From Pseudomonadota bacterium (GTDB lineage: Bacteria; Myxococcota_A; UBA796; GCA-2862545): a stretch of DNA of 64,000 nucleotides. Location: the NCBI GenBank assembly GCA_005776945.1, contig SXOB01000092.1, positions 62,001 to 126,000 on the forward strand. The letters run 5' to 3'. The position numbers and the translations under genes are program-made. Under the pieces are notes generated by a model. That model was not told the DNA's origin. It saw nothing but the letters and a program-made list of their open reading frames with translations, and made no database searches. Positions 26,447 through 34,474 of the stretch are shown piece after piece. Numbering within the stretch: position 1 is the stretch's first letter; every line of letters begins with the position of its first letter.

Positions 26447-28290
26447 GTGCCGCCATCGACCTCGCCGCCGGTTGTGTCCTCGTCTGGCTCGAAACCGACG
26501 CCACCGCCGAGGCCCCTCAATTCGAAGAACGTTCCCAGCTCCGTGTGGTCGCGTCGCCCACCTGCGCCTGGATCCGATTCGCGCTGCCGGTCGAGGTCTC
26601 GGGCTGGTCCGTCCGCGGGCGCATCGCGACGGAAGTCGGCCACAACCCGACCCTGGACCCCATCCGGACGGTCGTTGGCGGCGCCGACGCTCACGGGACG
26701 CGGTGGGTGACCGTGCATCTCGAGGACTTGTCCGGCGACGATCACGCCAACGTCGAGATCCGTCGCACTTGGGAAGGCGGCTTCGTCTGGACGCCCCATC
26801 CCGCAGCCTACGCCCATCTTTCTGGCGTCCCGTCGGACCTGCGCCAGGACCGCCGGGGCGGGTGGGTCGCGAATGCCACCTCAGACGTCGCCGTCGTCGT
26901 CGGCGCCCCGCCCGTCAAACCGCCACCCAGGACGATGCTCGACCTGACGCCGACGCGCGTCGCGACCGTGACCCTGCCACCGGGGGACCCGCAGGTCGCC
27001 TTGGCCGCGGGCGGTGCAGCGACGACGGAGATCGTCGAGACCTACAGGATTCCCGCGGCGGACGTCGAGCGATTCCTCCGCGTCGCGGTTCCCGAAGACG
27101 CCACGAACGTCGCGGCCACCTGGGACGGACCAGGCCAGACGATCACGGAGCCTGCCGCCCTCCTCCTGCGCGCCGAGCCTTCCGAGGGGCCCATCGACGT
27201 CGTCGTCCGTTGGGTCGAAAACGGGGTCCCCGCCTACGGTGAGGGGGACGACACCTCGTTCCACGGCGTCCGCGCACTGTCGGACGGCCCCCGATCGTGG
27301 TGGCTCGCCGCGGCTGGGGGCGTCACCATCCTCCCGGACCGCGCGACGCTGGTTCGCGCCCTCGCCTACCGCTTCGGCATGGCCTCCCAGCCCGAACCTG
27401 GCGCTCCGCTCTCCCTTCGCGGACGCCGACCGGATGCCGACCTTGTCGCCGACCTCCCCACCGCCCTGCGCAGCCGAGCCGTCGTGCCCTCGGAGACCCG
27501 AGCGGACCCCGTGGCGCCCCGCCGCCTCGCCCGCGCCGTCCGGAGTCGGATTCTGACCCCCGTCGAAGCGGGCCTCGTCGCCACCCTGTGGGCGCGCCAG
27601 CTTGGCATCGACGCCACCTGGACCCTCGTACGCTCCGCGCGCCTTGGACGAGGCGGCGAAGTTGGCCCCGCCGGCCACGCCGACGCGCTCGTCCGCATCG
27701 AGACCGCCGAAGGCGTCCTCTGGCTCGATCCCGCGTGCACCGTCTGCGCGCCGGGGGAGGTGCGGCCGGAGTTGACTGGGACGGCCGGTTTCGGGCCCCG
27801 GGGTCCGGAGACCCCTCCCCTCGCAACGGGCGATGTGACCACCCACCGCGACGACGAACGAACCGTCTGGACCCTGACGGGCGCAGCCGCACTTGATCTT
27901 CGTCGTGAGTTGGCCCAGTGGCCCGAGGGCGAACGCGTGGCGCGCCTCGGGGAACGCTTCGGGGGCGCAGGCGCCAAGGTCCTCTCGCTGACCGGCACCT
28001 CCGTGGCGGGCGCGGTCATGACGTTTGAGGTGGCCGATGGCGCCACACCCCGCGAACCGCTCGGGTTGCCAGCCCCCGGGCCCAACGGGGTCTGGGTGGA
28101 CGTCCCCGGCACGTGGACGGCGTCTCGGCCCGCCATCGACGGCGACGGCGATGCCACCCATGACGCGCTTGGTCTGAACTACGTGCGCCGGGTCGACAGC
28201 GGCCGGGTGACTGAGACGCTCATGGTGCGCGACCGCAGCATCAGCGAAGCAGCCGCTGCGGCGTTGCGCGCCGCGCGCTCAGGTCCCTGA
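26443..28290 (+). CDS. DUF3857/transglutaminase-like protein lacking obvious catalytic Cys
   Basis: ATG 26443 (ATGA overlap) gives 615 residues; the open frame back to 26140 is unsupported. The first ~350 residues are beta-rich. Residues about 350-450 resemble the transglutaminase-like part of DUF3857 proteins: helix 'LTPVEAGLVATLWARQLGI', then 'HADALVRIETAEGVLWLDPA', where the family has the His and Asp of the triad. The expected Cys-bearing helix start is replaced by 'RSRILTPVEA', so peptidase or crosslinking activity is doubtful. A late 'IDGDGDATHDA' Asp loop may bind calcium. Last gene of the plus-strand operon; its end overlaps the opposing gene by 12 nt. Confidence 0.55.
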   Translation: MSAAIDLAAGCVLVWLETDATAEAPQFEERSQLRVVASPTCAWIRFALPVEVSGWSVRGRIATEVGHNPTLDPIRTVVGGADAHGTRWVTVHLEDLSGDDHANVEIRRTWEGGFVWTPHPAAYAHLSGVPSDLRQDRRGGWVANATSDVAVVVGAPPVKPPPRTMLDLTPTRVATVTLPPGDPQVALAAGGAATTEIVETYRIPAADVERFLRVAVPEDATNVAATWDGPGQTITEPAALLLRAEPSEGPIDVVVRWVENGVPAYGEGDDTSFHGVRALSDGPRSWWLAAAGGVTILPDRATLVRALAYRFGMASQPEPGAPLSLRGRRPDADLVADLPTALRSRAVVPSETRADPVAPRRLARAVRSRILTPVEAGLVATLWARQLGIDATWTLVRSARLGRGGEVGPAGHADALVRIETAEGVLWLDPACTVCAPGEVRPELTGTAGFGPRGPETPPLATGDVTTHRDDERTVWTLTGAAALDLRRELAQWPEGERVARLGERFGGAGAKVLSLTGTSVAGAVMTFEVADGATPREPLGLPAPGPNGVWVDVPGTWTASRPAIDGDGDATHDALGLNYVRRVDSGRVTETLMVRDRSISEAAAAALRAARSGP

Positions 28291-28803
28291 ACGGCCCCAA
28301 CACCACGCGAGCGTCGCCGCGGCCGAGATGGACGCGATCATGCCAAGCGCCATCGCCATCGAAAGCGTGATCCACGCGACCCCCGTGCCCACGCCGCGCC
28401 CCACCCATCCAAGAGCCGCGATCTCCACGTCCACGAGTCCGACGAGAAGGGCAGCCGAGGCCGCCAAGGCCAGCGCGAAGGAGACGCTGGCAGCCGCACG
28501 CGAAACGGGGCCTGCCAACGGCGGCGGGTCGACAAGGAACCGAGCAAGGTGGAGGACGCCCGCGCCGACCCATGCCACGCCGATGGGTCGCCAGCCCGCC
28601 GCCCGCAAGGCCAACCGCCCCCAAACCGGGTCCCACACGGCGGTGTCAAGTGCCAAGGTCGCCGCGGCGCCCGCCCCCCAACTCGCGACGCCCAAGCCAA
28701 GAGCGGTCCAGGCCAGCGACTCGGCGCGCGGCGCCCCCCCCAACCCTCGTCCCACACCTGCGACGCAAGCCAACGCGGCGAGGGCGGCGCCGGGTCCCAT
28801 CAC
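28279..28803 (-). CDS. Integral membrane protein
   Basis: 174 residues, start GTG 28803 or ATG 28800 (TGATG overlap with the upstream stop). Five or six hydrophobic Gly/Ala-rich segments span almost the whole length, with Trp at likely interfaces. No charged active-site motif and no known family. It is the last gene of a minus-strand run that begins with the pentapeptide-repeat protein, all junctions overlapping. The 3' end overlaps the convergent DUF3857-like gene by 12 nt. Confidence 0.65.
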   Translation of the reverse strand: MMGPGAALAALACVAGVGRGLGGAPRAESLAWTALGLGVASWGAGAAATLALDTAVWDPVWGRLALRAAGWRPIGVAWVGAGVLHLARFLVDPPPLAGPVSRAAASVSFALALAASAALLVGLVDVEIAALGWVGRGVGTGVAWITLSMAMALGMIASISAAATLAWCWGRSGT

Positions 28804-29264
28804 CGTACAAACGTCTGAATCAGACTGACGAGCGCAGGACGACCCGTCCGCAGCGAGGACGGCAGCGCGTCACAAGACCCGAAATCGTGAACCGTCGCCG
28901 ACGTCGCAATCGCCTCACCGAAGGGCGCATCCAGACGGCCGAGCGCCCAACGGCCGACCCACGGGGCGAGCAGCGAAGCGGTGGCGCCCACCGGGCCTAC
29001 GCCGGCCAACACGACGCAGCCGTCCTCTTGGTGGATCACCACGGCGGTCACGCGGGTGCGCACACACCCCGTGCTCGGGCAGTCCTCAACGCCTTCGTCG
29101 GCCGGTCGCGGCGTCCCACCCGCTTCGCGAACCGCCGTGGCCATCTCGGCCGCCACCAGGCTGGCCATCGCGCGCGACCGCCCCTTTCCGCGCCCGTGGA
29201 CCTCGGGCCAAAAGACGTCGACCTCGGGAGCGGCCCACGCGGCCGCGGCCAAGATGGCGATCAC
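28800..29264 (-). CDS. Secreted hypothetical protein
   Basis: 154 residues from GTG 29264, which overlaps the pentapeptide gene's stop (GTGA). Short signal MIAILAAAAWAA, cleavage likely before PEVD. The mature protein has two closely spaced Cys ('EDCPSTGC') and a later Cys pair. The 'STGCVRTRVTAVVIHQEDGCVV' layout resembles small periplasmic alpha/beta proteins of deltaproteobacteria that sense or bind other proteins, but I cannot name the family. Coupled on both sides. Confidence 0.65.
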   Translation of the reverse strand: MIAILAAAAWAAPEVDVFWPEVHGRGKGRSRAMASLVAAEMATAVREAGGTPRPADEGVEDCPSTGCVRTRVTAVVIHQEDGCVVLAGVGPVGATASLLAPWVGRWALGRLDAPFGEAIATSATVHDFGSCDALPSSLRTGRPALVSLIQTFVR

Positions 29265-31102
29265 GTCGCCGTCCGCTTCGGCCGATCCAGATGCCCCATC
29301 GGGCTGCCGTCCATTCCGTAGAGTCGCAGTCCTCCAGGCGTCATCACCACGAGTTGGGGTTCACGGCCGTCGACGGCCGGCGCCCATCGGACGGCTGACG
29401 CGTCTGACGGCACCTCGAACTTCGAATCGTCGCCTTCGGGAACACACGCCACCGACACCTGGCCTGGCACGAGCCAAGCGATGGCGACGACGTCACCAAA
29501 CGGAGCGGCGTCCATCCCAACGATGAGGTCGTCTTCCGACAACGTCAGGACGTCCGGTTCGCCGCGCGCCACCAGCACCGCGGCGCGCATGCCACCCGGC
29601 TCGCGGGTGCCCTTGCGCGCGACCTTCCAAGCCAGAACCGTTGTGCCCTTGGCCGTCGCGGCCGTCGCCGCGGCCTCGTCGAACGTGGCGGGGGCCTTCC
29701 GCGGAATCGCCGTCCCTCGCGCTTCGACCGGCGCGACCACGCCGCCTTTGCAGACGACGACCGGCTGCCCACGGCCGAGCAGGCCTCGCGCCGTCGGCAT
29801 CCTGGTCGACCCGACGAGCTGCTCCCCGTCCGCGTCCAGTCGATGGACGACGAGGGCGGGGCCTTCACGCGTCAGGCTCGCAAGAAAGACCGCATTGCCC
29901 TCCGCCCATGCACCGGGGCGAACGGCAGGCGTGTACCCCAGGGTGGCCGTGCGCCCGGCCTCCAGACCCGTCTTGGTTGCCACCCACCTGCCGACGACCA
30001 CGCTGCCCGGCCGCGCCCAAACGGCGCCCACCACGCCGCCCGCGCCGGTGGCGGCCACAAATCGCCCGATGACCGCAGCGGGTGGGACCTGCAGCACGCC
30101 ATGGTGGCTTGCGCCTCCGCGACCCGCTCGCGCCCAGCGGATGCTGTGGTTCGTCTCGTCGTCGGCATTGTCCCAGACCGCGACGACCGCGCCTTCGATG
30201 GCGGCAACCGCAGGGTCCGTTTGTACCCAGGGGGCGTCGTCGACGACGGTCACGCCGCTGCGCCCGAGCGCGGCCTGCTGGGTGGAGTCCAGCGGCAAGG
30301 AGGACACGTCGACGCCGCTGAGGTCCACGCCGGTCAGATCGACGCCGTCCAGGAGGGCGCCGTCGAGGACGGCTTCCGTCAGTACCGCCCCGCACAGCAC
30401 AGCCCCACGTAGGTCGGCCCCCGCCAAATGGGCGCGCGCGAGGTCCGCTTCCTTGAAGCTCGCCCCCGCCAAGTTGGCTTTGCCGAAGTCCGCTCCTGGC
30501 AGCCGCGCCGTATCGAAGTTGGCGCCAGCGAGTTGGGCGCCCGTCCAGCGCGAGCCCGACCCGGTCGCGCCCTGCAAATGGGCCCCGGTGAGATTCGCCT
30601 CGGTAAAGTCCGTCCCGCTGAGCACGGCCTCTCGCAGGTCGATGCCAGAGAGGTCCGCCGTTCGCAGGTGGGCATCCGAGAGATCGGCCCGCCCCCAGCG
30701 CCCCTTGCGCGCCGTGGCCCCCTTCATCCTCGCGACGGCGAAGCGGGCGTCCTCGGCCGTCGACCCGTCGAGGTCGGCGCCACCGAAATCGGCCTCCGTG
30801 AAGTCTGCCCGACGCAGATCCGCACCCGAAAGGCGCGCGTCCCGAAACCGAACCCGCGTCGCCACCGCATCGACGAGCACGATCCCGTCGGCATCGACGT
30901 CCTCGAGCGTCGCGCGCACGAGCCTCGCGTCCCGAAGCGAGGCGCCGGACAGGTCCGACTTGTCCAACGTGGCCTGGCTCAGGTCCACGCCATCGAGTCC
31001 GACCTCCGCCAACTCCGACGCGAAGAGGTCGAGCGCGCCCTCTTTGCGGGCCGCGTTGAAGCCCTCCACGTCGCCAGCTGCCAATCGCGCACGCAGGTCC
31101 AA
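29261..31102 (-). CDS. Pentapeptide-repeat protein with beta-propeller-like C-terminus
   Basis: TTG 31102 is chosen because GGAGG lies 4 nt upstream (31107-31111 on the reverse strand), giving 613 residues. The frame stays open to 32158 but that part is antisense to pdhA. Residues ~35-285 are about 50 tandem A(D/N)LxX pentapeptides ('ADLRRADFTEADFGGADL', 'ANLAGASFKEADLARAHL'), forming a right-handed quadrilateral beta-helix of about 12 coils. The remaining ~325 residues are repeated beta-strands of WD/propeller character. No signal sequence, so presumably cytoplasmic. A scaffold or DNA-mimic role is possible. First gene of a three-gene coupled set. Confidence 0.8.
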   Translation of the reverse strand: MDLRARLAAGDVEGFNAARKEGALDLFASELAEVGLDGVDLSQATLDKSDLSGASLRDARLVRATLEDVDADGIVLVDAVATRVRFRDARLSGADLRRADFTEADFGGADLDGSTAEDARFAVARMKGATARKGRWGRADLSDAHLRTADLSGIDLREAVLSGTDFTEANLTGAHLQGATGSGSRWTGAQLAGANFDTARLPGADFGKANLAGASFKEADLARAHLAGADLRGAVLCGAVLTEAVLDGALLDGVDLTGVDLSGVDVSSLPLDSTQQAALGRSGVTVVDDAPWVQTDPAVAAIEGAVVAVWDNADDETNHSIRWARAGRGGASHHGVLQVPPAAVIGRFVAATGAGGVVGAVWARPGSVVVGRWVATKTGLEAGRTATLGYTPAVRPGAWAEGNAVFLASLTREGPALVVHRLDADGEQLVGSTRMPTARGLLGRGQPVVVCKGGVVAPVEARGTAIPRKAPATFDEAAATAATAKGTTVLAWKVARKGTREPGGMRAAVLVARGEPDVLTLSEDDLIVGMDAAPFGDVVAIAWLVPGQVSVACVPEGDDSKFEVPSDASAVRWAPAVDGREPQLVVMTPGGLRLYGMDGSPMGHLDRPKRTAT

Positions 31103-31201
31103 CCCGCCTCCGATGGCGCCCGTTAACGCCCGGGACCCACGGCCGACGGTGGACGCGACGGGGGCCCTCGGGTACGAGCCCCGCCCTTCGTGGAGGCGGC
31201 G

Positions 31202-32179
31202 ATGGAGTCCCCACCGGTCCCTGGGCCGGACACGTTGCAGCGCTGGCTGCTCGACATGGCGGTCATACGCCGCGTCGAAGAGCTGGCTCAAGGCGCCTAC
31301 CAACAGCGCAAGATCCGCGGCTTCCTCCACCTGTACATCGGTCAGGAGGCCGTCGCGGTCGGCAGCCACGCGGCGCTCCGCAAGGATGACGTCGTCGTCA
31401 CCGCCTACCGCGACCACGGCATCGCACTCGCGCGAGGCGTCAGCGCGCGCGCCGTGATGGCCGAACTGTACGGCCGCTCCACGGGCGTCTGCAAAGGGCT
31501 CGGCGGCTCGATGCACATGGCGAGCGCCGAGCACCACATTTACGGCGGCTACGGCATCGTCGGCGGCCATGTCCCGCTCGGCGCAGGCGCCGCACTCGCC
31601 TTCCAATACAGGGGCGAGTCGCGCATCAGCCTCACCTTCTTCGGCGACGGGGCGTCCAATCAAGGCGCCTTCTTCGAGGCCTTGGCCCTTGCCCAGCTGT
31701 GGAAGCTGCCGGCCATCTTCGTCTGCGAAAACAACCGCTATGCCATGGGCACGAGCGTCGAGCGCAGCTCGTACCTCACTGACATGTCGCGGCGCGGCGA
31801 CGGCGTCGGCATGGTCCGCTGGCAGTTCGAGGCCTACGACCCCGTCGTCGTCTACGAGAACATCGCCAAGGCCGCAGAACACGCCCGTTCTGGCGCAGGC
31901 CCCGTCATCCTCGACGCCCAATGCTACCGCTACCGCGGCCACAGCATGTCCGACCCGGGCAAATACCGCTCGGCCGAGGAGGTCGCGGAGTACCGCAAGC
32001 GCGACCCGCTCCTGCTGACGGCCGACCGCCTTCTGGCTGCGGGCGTCTCCCAAGAGCGCATCGACGCCATCCTTGCCGAGGCCGACGCCATCGCGACCGA
32101 ATCGGTGAGCTTCGCCGACGCCAGCCCTGAGCCGGAAGCCCGCGAACTGTACGACCACACCTACGTGGAGGGCACGTGA
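31202..32179 (+). CDS. pdhA: Pyruvate dehydrogenase E1 component, alpha subunit
   Basis: ATG 31202, preceded by GGAGG, gives 325 residues. TPP motif 'GDGASNQGAFFEALALAQ' ends in 'CENNRYAMGT'; 'YRDHGIALARGV', 'GGSMHM' and 'YRYRGHSMSDPGKYR' are the PDH-type substrate-site and phosphorylation-loop equivalents. The YRYRGHSMSDP signature favours pyruvate over branched-chain substrates. With E1beta it decarboxylates pyruvate and acetylates the lipoyl arm of E2. First gene of pdhA-pdhB-pdhC-lpd; stop overlaps pdhB's GTG. Confidence 0.93.
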   Translation: MESPPVPGPDTLQRWLLDMAVIRRVEELAQGAYQQRKIRGFLHLYIGQEAVAVGSHAALRKDDVVVTAYRDHGIALARGVSARAVMAELYGRSTGVCKGLGGSMHMASAEHHIYGGYGIVGGHVPLGAGAALAFQYRGESRISLTFFGDGASNQGAFFEALALAQLWKLPAIFVCENNRYAMGTSVERSSYLTDMSRRGDGVGMVRWQFEAYDPVVVYENIAKAAEHARSGAGPVILDAQCYRYRGHSMSDPGKYRSAEEVAEYRKRDPLLLTADRLLAAGVSQERIDAILAEADAIATESVSFADASPEPEARELYDHTYVEGT

Positions 32180-33153
32180 GCGTCCTGCAGATGCGCGAGG
32201 CCCTGCGCCGCGCGATGAACGAAGAGATGCGACGAGACGAACGCGTCTTCCTGATGGGCGAAGAAGTGGCCGAATACAACGGCGCCTACAAAGTCAGCGA
32301 GGGAATGCTCAAGGAATTTGGCGCCCGCCGCGTGATCGATACGCCCATCGCAGAAAACGGTTTCTTTGGCCTCGGCGTCGGCGCCGCGATGGCCGGCATT
32401 CGGCCGATCGTCGAGGTCATGACCTGGAACTTCAGCCTCGTGGCCTACGACCAGGTGATCAACAACGCCGCGAAGATCGTGCAGATGACCGCAGGCCAAT
32501 ATCGGTGCCCGATCGTTTTCCGCGGCCCGACCGGCGCGGCCGAAAACCTCGGCAGCCAACACAGCCAATCGCTCGAATCGATCTATGCCCATTTCCCGGG
32601 CCTCAAGGTCGTGAGCGTCTCCACGCCGCGCGACGCCGTCGGCTTGCTCAAAGCGAGCATCCGCGACGACAATCCCGTCGTGTTCATGGAATCTGAGCTG
32701 ATGTACGGCCTCAAGGGCGAGGTGCCCGACGAGGAATTCATCATCCCGCTTGGCGTCGCGGATCTCAAGCGCGCTGGCGACGACGTCCTGCTCGTCACTT
32801 GGAACAAGTCGGTCCAGACATGCCTCGCCGCTGCTGAGACGCTGGCCGCCGAAGGGATCTCCGCGGCGGTCCTCGACCTTCGGACGATCCGTCCGCTCGA
32901 CGAAGAGGCGCTCTACCAACACGCCGCGCGCATCGGCCGCGTGGTCGTCGTCCAAGAGGGTTTCCCCTTCGCCGGCGTGGGCGCCGAAATCGTAGCGCGC
33001 GTGCAGGAGGCCGTGTTCGACAGCCTCGACGCGCCGGTGGTCCGCGTCACCAACCGCGACGTGAACCAGCCCTACGCCACCAACCTCGAAAAACTCGTGC
33101 TGCCGGGTCCCGACCGCGTGGTCGAAACCGTCCGCAATCTGCTCCGGCGCTGA
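32176..33153 (+). CDS. pdhB: Pyruvate dehydrogenase E1 component, beta subunit
   Basis: 325 residues from GTG 32176 (GTGA overlap with pdhA). Typical E1beta features: 'RDERVFLMGEEVAEYNGAYK', 'DTPIAENGFFGLGVGAAMAG', 'GPTGAAENLGSQHSQSLE' and 'RTIRPLDEEAL'. Forms the alpha2beta2 E1 with the product of the previous gene. Length is usual for the family. Also plausible in an acetoin dehydrogenase, but the E1alpha and E2 neighbours fit PDH better. Confidence 0.94.
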   Translation: MSVLQMREALRRAMNEEMRRDERVFLMGEEVAEYNGAYKVSEGMLKEFGARRVIDTPIAENGFFGLGVGAAMAGIRPIVEVMTWNFSLVAYDQVINNAAKIVQMTAGQYRCPIVFRGPTGAAENLGSQHSQSLESIYAHFPGLKVVSVSTPRDAVGLLKASIRDDNPVVFMESELMYGLKGEVPDEEFIIPLGVADLKRAGDDVLLVTWNKSVQTCLAAAETLAAEGISAAVLDLRTIRPLDEEALYQHAARIGRVVVVQEGFPFAGVGAEIVARVQEAVFDSLDAPVVRVTNRDVNQPYATNLEKLVLPGPDRVVETVRNLLRR

Positions 33154-33162
33154 GAGGAATCC

Positions 33163-34473
33163 ATGGCCCGATTTTGGGAGATGCCCGCCGCCAGCCCCAC
33201 GATGGAGCTCGGCCTGATCGTCGCATGGCGCCTGCCCGAAGGCCAAGCCTTCGCCTCGGGCACGCTCGCGCTCGAAGTAGGGACCGACAAGGCGAATATG
33301 GAAGTGGAGATCTACGAGAAGGGGACGATGCTCAGGCATCTCGCCGTCGCAGGAGATGAGGTTCCTCCAGGCTTCCCCATCGCCATCGTCGGCGAGCCTG
33401 GCGAGGACATTTCCGCCCTCGTGGCTGAATTCGAAGCTCGCCGTGCCAAGGGTCCGGCCGTAGCGGCCGCCAAACCCGCCGCCCCCGCCGAGGCGCCGCG
33501 GGCCGCAGCGCCCGCGGCTCCCGCTCCCGTCGCCTCGCCGGCGCCGACCTCCGCAGACCGCGTCGAGCGGACCTGGATGGGGCGCACGGTCCACGAATTG
33601 TTCACCGACCCGCCGGGCGACATCCGCTACGGCGCCAAGCCGTCTGCCGTCCGAGCGAGCCCGCTGGCCAAGAAGATTGCCGCCGAGCGCGGCCTCGACC
33701 TGCGCCGCGTCCGAGGCAGCGGCCCTGGTGGGCGAATCGTTCGCGCCGACGTCGAGGGCGCCCCCCTAGCGGCCGCACCGGCCGTTCGCGGCGACGAAGT
33801 TCAGCGCCACACGCCAATGCGCCGGACCATCGCGAAGCGGCTGCTTCAGAGCCATGCCGAGACGCCCGTCTTCTTCCTGACGGTGGACCTCGACATGGCT
33901 GGGTTCGTGGCCCTGCGCGAGCAGCTCAAGGTCGCCTACCCCGACGACAAGTTGTCCTACAACGACCTCTTCTTGTTCGCGACGGCCAAGGCGGCACTTC
34001 GCCACCCCGAGGTCAACGCGAGTTGGGGTGACGAGGCCATCACGCGCCGCGGTTCCGTGGACCTCGGCGTCGCCGTGGCCCTGCCTCAGGGACTCATCAC
34101 CCCCGTGATCCGGCAGGCGGAGAACCTCGACCTGCGCGGCCTCGCCAGCCAGGTCCGAGAACTCGTCAAAAAGGCGCGAGACGGAAAACTGCAGCCCGAA
34201 GAATACTCGGGAAATAGCATCACCGTCAGCAACTTGGGGATGTTCGGCATCGAGCAGTTCACGGCCATCGTGAACCCGCCGGCCAGCGTCATCCTCGCGG
34301 TGGGCGCGCTCCGGCAGGAGCCGGTCGTCAGTTCCGGCGGGCAAATCGTGGTCGGCCACCGCATGAAGGTGACGATGTCGTGCGACCACCGCGTCGTCGA
34401 TGGGGCGGTTGGCGCGACCTTCCTCCAAACGCTGCGCCGCTTCGTCGAAGCGCCCGCGGCCATGTGGGTGTGA
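33163..34473 (+). CDS. pdhC: Dihydrolipoamide acetyltransferase (PDH E2)
   Basis: 436 residues from ATG 33163. Domains in order: one lipoyl domain (1-80) with lipoyl-Lys43 in EVGTDKANME; an Ala/Pro-rich flexible linker (about 100-130); a peripheral-subunit-binding domain around 'RASPLAKKIAAERGLDLRR'; a second linker; and the catalytic core ending in 'SCDHRVVDGAVGATFL', where the His and Asp of DHRxxDG catalyse acetyl transfer to CoA. Complete and of normal length. Lies between E1beta (9 nt) and E3 (1 nt). Confidence 0.94.
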   Translation: MARFWEMPAASPTMELGLIVAWRLPEGQAFASGTLALEVGTDKANMEVEIYEKGTMLRHLAVAGDEVPPGFPIAIVGEPGEDISALVAEFEARRAKGPAVAAAKPAAPAEAPRAAAPAAPAPVASPAPTSADRVERTWMGRTVHELFTDPPGDIRYGAKPSAVRASPLAKKIAAERGLDLRRVRGSGPGGRIVRADVEGAPLAAAPAVRGDEVQRHTPMRRTIAKRLLQSHAETPVFFLTVDLDMAGFVALREQLKVAYPDDKLSYNDLFLFATAKAALRHPEVNASWGDEAITRRGSVDLGVAVALPQGLITPVIRQAENLDLRGLASQVRELVKKARDGKLQPEEYSGNSITVSNLGMFGIEQFTAIVNPPASVILAVGALRQEPVVSSGGQIVVGHRMKVTMSCDHRVVDGAVGATFLQTLRRFVEAPAAMWV

Positions 34474-34474
34474 G

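Noticed and set aside
29261-31102. Qnr-type quinolone resistance protein
   Set aside because: Qnr-type proteins are ~218 residues and end after the beta-helix; here a long unrelated C-terminal domain follows, so resistance should not be inferred.
29261-32158. Minus-strand open frame of 965 codons
   Set aside because: Only the part from 31102 downward is a gene (pentapeptide protein). The upstream third is antisense to pdhA, lacks domain signal, and GC-rich DNA readily gives such open frames.
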